DNA of 64,000 bases from positions 1-64,000 of the forward strand of contig CAZMBE010000012.1 in NCBI GenBank assembly GCA_964564625.1, read 5' to 3'. Below, in pieces: positions 61,894 to 64,000 of the stretch (position 1 is the stretch's first letter; every line of letters begins with the position of its first letter). The DNA is from UBA2185 sp964564625. GTDB lineage: Bacteria > Desulfobacterota > Syntrophia > Syntrophales > UBA2185. Position numbers and translations under genes: made by a program. Below the pieces are notes generated by a model, which worked only from the letters and a program-made list of their open reading frames with translations, was not told the origin of the DNA and did no database searches.

Positions 61894-62749
61894 TGTCTGG
61901 ATTTCCGAACAACGATTGCACAACGTCGCTGACCTCTCGTTCCATCTGATCAATCGTGGGAGAGACAGCACTCACGGGAATACCGACAAGTTCCCACGCT
62001 TTCTCGTCTAAAGAGGGAATGTAATGTTCTCCGCTGCTTCCTAATTGCATGGCATGGGCAATAAGGTCAGCTATGTGCACCACGGCAGTCTCTATAGGAT
62101 ATCTTCGCGCGTTCCGCGGCGCATGATGATATGCTACAACCTCTTCAAGGGACGGCGGTAGATTCCAGAATCCCACCAACACCCGGCCTAAATCAGAATG
62201 GTCATACCCCATATTTTCCTTTTCCACCGTATAGAGTAATTTGCCTTCGGCTCTGCTGCGCAAAATCATTTCCCGGGCCTTCTCCGGTATTTTTTTGTAC
62301 AGTACGAGACGTCCAATATCATGAATGATACCCGCGGCAAAAAAACGCTCCACATTCATTTCACACCTTCTATAGGTGGCAAGTATTTTGGCGCCGATAC
62401 CGCACGCCACACTATGTCTCCAGAAAGATTCCATATTGACGAGATCTTCCGGTATCCCTTTAAAGAGACTCATCACGGATGTAGCCAATGCGAGATCACG
62501 TACCTGCTGCGTCCCTACGATGAAAAGGGCTCGACTGACCGTTTCGATTTTTGATGGAAAACTGTAAAACGCACTGTTCACAATCTGGAGCAGCCGCGAG
62601 GTTAGGCCAGGATCATCGCTAATGATATTGCTGATGTCCTTCATTGAAGAGCGGGGGTTGCTCACGGCCTCGTTGATTTTGGAGTATATAACCGGCAAAG
62701 ATGACAACTGCACTAACCCTTTTAAAAGATCTTCCGGTCTGTTGTTCAT
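61856..62749 (-). CDS. HDOD-domain signalling protein
   Basis: The protein is 297 residues from ATG 62749 with GAGGT upstream; a 5' extension of 18 codons is possible but unlikely. The HDOD core (about 10-210) shows LPVIYSKINEAVSN, GLTSRLLQIVNSAFY, and HDIGRLVLYK, the HD-like residues. HDOD proteins act as signalling output or adaptor modules, and the family usually lacks phosphodiesterase activity. It is in the same transcript as the two kinases and HPt. Confidence 0.85.
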   Translation of the reverse strand: MNNRPEDLLKGLVQLSSLPVIYSKINEAVSNPRSSMKDISNIISDDPGLTSRLLQIVNSAFYSFPSKIETVSRALFIVGTQQVRDLALATSVMSLFKGIPEDLVNMESFWRHSVACGIGAKILATYRRCEMNVERFFAAGIIHDIGRLVLYKKIPEKAREMILRSRAEGKLLYTVEKENMGYDHSDLGRVLVGFWNLPPSLEEVVAYHHAPRNARRYPIETAVVHIADLIAHAMQLGSSGEHYIPSLDEKAWELVGIPVSAVSPTIDQMEREVSDVVQSLFGNPDNDKECKKKKVSV

Positions 62750-62799
62750 GGTTACCTCACATAATTGTATAATCTTAGCAGTTACGAAACACAGTCCCG

Positions 62800-63153
62800 T
62801 CAATCATTGATATGACCGTGCGCACAACCCTGTTTCACACTACGAATTGTAACCAGTCGAAACAATTCCTTGTTGAATGGATTTTCCATGTTTGCGTCAA
62901 GGAAACGTTCACGAGTCTTATTTTCCATCTCCTCTAAAAGAAGAGGATCAAGCCTGGCGGCAATATTTGCGGTTAGTTCATCTTTTTCGATACCCTGAAT
63001 ATCTGCTTCGGTGACGCCCCACATTCTGAATACTCTCAAGTGCTTTTCATTTATCTTACTGCCCCCGGCCAGTAATACCCGGCCGCTTCGATCTTTTATG
63101 TCCTTCGCCAGAACCATATTCACTTGAATATCTGCGAGATTAATTATCCCCAT
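62800..63153 (-). CDS. Small partner protein with HD-GYP-leader-like domain
   Basis: The 117-residue protein has the N-terminal pattern INLADIQVNMVLAKDIKDRSGRVLLAGGSKI (landmarks MVLAKDIKD, GRVLLAGG). This is the beta-rich leader found before many HD-GYP or HDOD domains; here it stands alone. The rest is helical. It lies 50 bases upstream of the HDOD gene and heads the leftward phosphorelay run. Its role is unknown, perhaps pairing with the HDOD protein. Confidence 0.65.
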   Translation of the reverse strand: MGIINLADIQVNMVLAKDIKDRSGRVLLAGGSKINEKHLRVFRMWGVTEADIQGIEKDELTANIAARLDPLLLEEMENKTRERFLDANMENPFNKELFRLVTIRSVKQGCAHGHIND

Positions 63154-63473
63154 CTTTTCGCCCCATAATTAATGATACATTATTTATATATTCAGAATTA
63201 AAGAAATTCTCATACCTGTTATCGTCATTTTCGTTGAAAACTTTATTATTTAAAACCCTCCGCGGTGAACTGAGGAGAATGTACGATTCATAGGGAACAA
63301 TAACTTTCCCCGTTCACTCGCTACCGGATTCAACGAAAACGACCGACACATTCATTCATCTGAATCAATGAAAAATGGGGATTCTGAAAATACCACACGT
63401 TCGTTAATGAGGTTATTACGCGGATTACATTTATTCCTAGTGGGGGAATGAGTGCTTGGGGGAGATTGTTGAA
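63154..63473. other. 320-base intergenic region, no gene found
   Basis: This AT-rich stretch between the leftward PilZ gene and the leftward phosphorelay run presumably holds the promoter of the latter. No strong promoter match, hairpin or reading frame was seen. Confidence 0.5.
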
Positions 63474-64000
63474 TTATAAGGATTTGGACAGATGTGTTCT
63501 CTCCATTGCAAGGATTTTACCGCTCAATACATGGCTGCATATTTTATCCAGCTTTAAAAAACGAACAGACACATATTCCAGATCGCTCCTCCTGGGGGCA
63601 TCATAAGGATGCCAGACTTTTACTGCCTTTGCATCAACATTGAACGTTTGGTCGTCAAGAGCTAACACAATTTGAATTATCGTGCCTGTTCCCACAGGAT
63701 TATCTTTTGCATGGCAAAAACGTGCACCGCCGATGGAAATATCTATCAGACTGGCCCTTTCATTTCCAAAAAAAAGGCTAATGCCGCTGTCTGATCTCGG
63801 TTTTACGCGGTAGTGCATTCTTATATTAGACCTTGAAAGAGCACTTTGCCGAGTTACGGACAGGGCCTGAACTGTTTTCATTGAATAGAGGCGATAATCA
63901 TTGAGTATTGTATTGATCTTTCCTGTAAAACCGACGCGGCTTAAACTTTCTTTTTTCTTGATCAGGTATGTGACCGTTATTTCTTTCCCGACATAATACT
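63474..64000 (-). CDS. PilZ-domain protein, 5' end beyond the window
   Basis: An ATG at 63881 gives 135 residues, but the same frame stays open with coherent coding from there to the right edge (YYVGKEITVTYLIKKKES...YRLYS), so the gene probably starts outside the window. PilZ c-di-GMP landmarks: MHYRVKPRSDS (RxxxR-like), SLIDISIGGARF (D/NxSxxG) and VKVWHP. The upstream part resembles the YcgR-like N-terminal domain of flagellar or envelope PilZ proteins. It would bind c-di-GMP and alter motility or envelope functions. Confidence 0.75.
   Translation of the reverse strand, partial: YYVGKEITVTYLIKKKESLSRVGFTGKINTILNDYRLYSMKTVQALSVTRQSALSRSNIRMHYRVKPRSDSGISLFFGNERASLIDISIGGARFCHAKDNPVGTGTIIQIVLALDDQTFNVDAKAVKVWHPYDAPRRSDLEYVSVRFLKLDKICSHVLSGKILAMERTHLSKSL

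Overview
The window looks like a chromosome segment from a strictly anaerobic, syntrophic-type deltaproteobacterium (Desulfobacterota, probably near Syntrophus/Smithella). This placement is inferred from gene content, not from a search. The supporting points are a selenocysteine formate dehydrogenase wired to NuoE/NuoF-like flavin subunits, an oxalate/formate-type transporter, a Cam-type carbonic anhydrase, many PAS/receiver kinases, a sigma-54 activator, and the housekeeping orders rpsF-rpsR-DUF2232-rplI-dnaB and ispE-tRNA-Gln-prs-rplY-pth-ychF.

Layout. 1-3.1 kb: a membrane hybrid histidine kinase on the minus strand. 3.5-15.7 kb: a plus-strand formate/CO2 block. It opens with five small regulatory-looking proteins (two DRTGG-like, two GHKL ATPase-like, one PHP). 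It continues with NuoE, HndB-like and NuoF+GltD-fusion subunits and the catalytic formate dehydrogenase, read through an in-frame UGA with a clear SECIS hairpin. It ends with an OFA transporter, a ferritin-like protein and a gamma carbonic anhydrase. 15.9-18.6 kb: a LysM amidase and a secreted partner. 18.7-34.3 kb: housekeeping genes (metF, tRNA-Arg, ribosomal proteins, dnaB, rpoH, a diadenylate cyclase, clpB, htpX, ispE, tRNA-Gln, prs, rplY, pth, ychF).

34.3-37.3 kb holds the most unusual element: a sigma-54 activator gene, three dyad-symmetric sites, a well-matched sigma-54 promoter, a leader with mutually exclusive pairing, an 85-codon reading frame and two hairpins whose loops share the same anti-Shine-Dalgarno sequence. 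The last hairpin has a U-rich tail. The architecture recalls sigma-54-driven small RNAs such as Qrr, and I do not recognise it as a described family.

37.4-47.9 kb: EF-G, a GerMN protein, an HD hydrolase, a LysM protein, a PP-loop protein, a DUF4301 protein, and an FHA/PP2C phosphosignalling operon with what looks like the remains of a deleted CHASE2-type Ser/Thr kinase. 48.1-54.3 kb: a complete RND tripartite efflux operon with its TetR regulator and two palindromic operators. 54.6-57.1 kb: a zinc/manganese ABC importer. 57.3-64 kb: a multicomponent phosphorelay (two hybrid kinases, an HPt protein, an HDOD protein and a small partner), then a PilZ protein cut by the window edge.

The formate block fits reversible coupling of formate/CO2 to NAD(P)H and ferredoxin. 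Carbonic anhydrase would supply or remove CO2 and the OFA transporter would move the organic acid. No CRISPR array, prophage or intact insertion sequence was seen.
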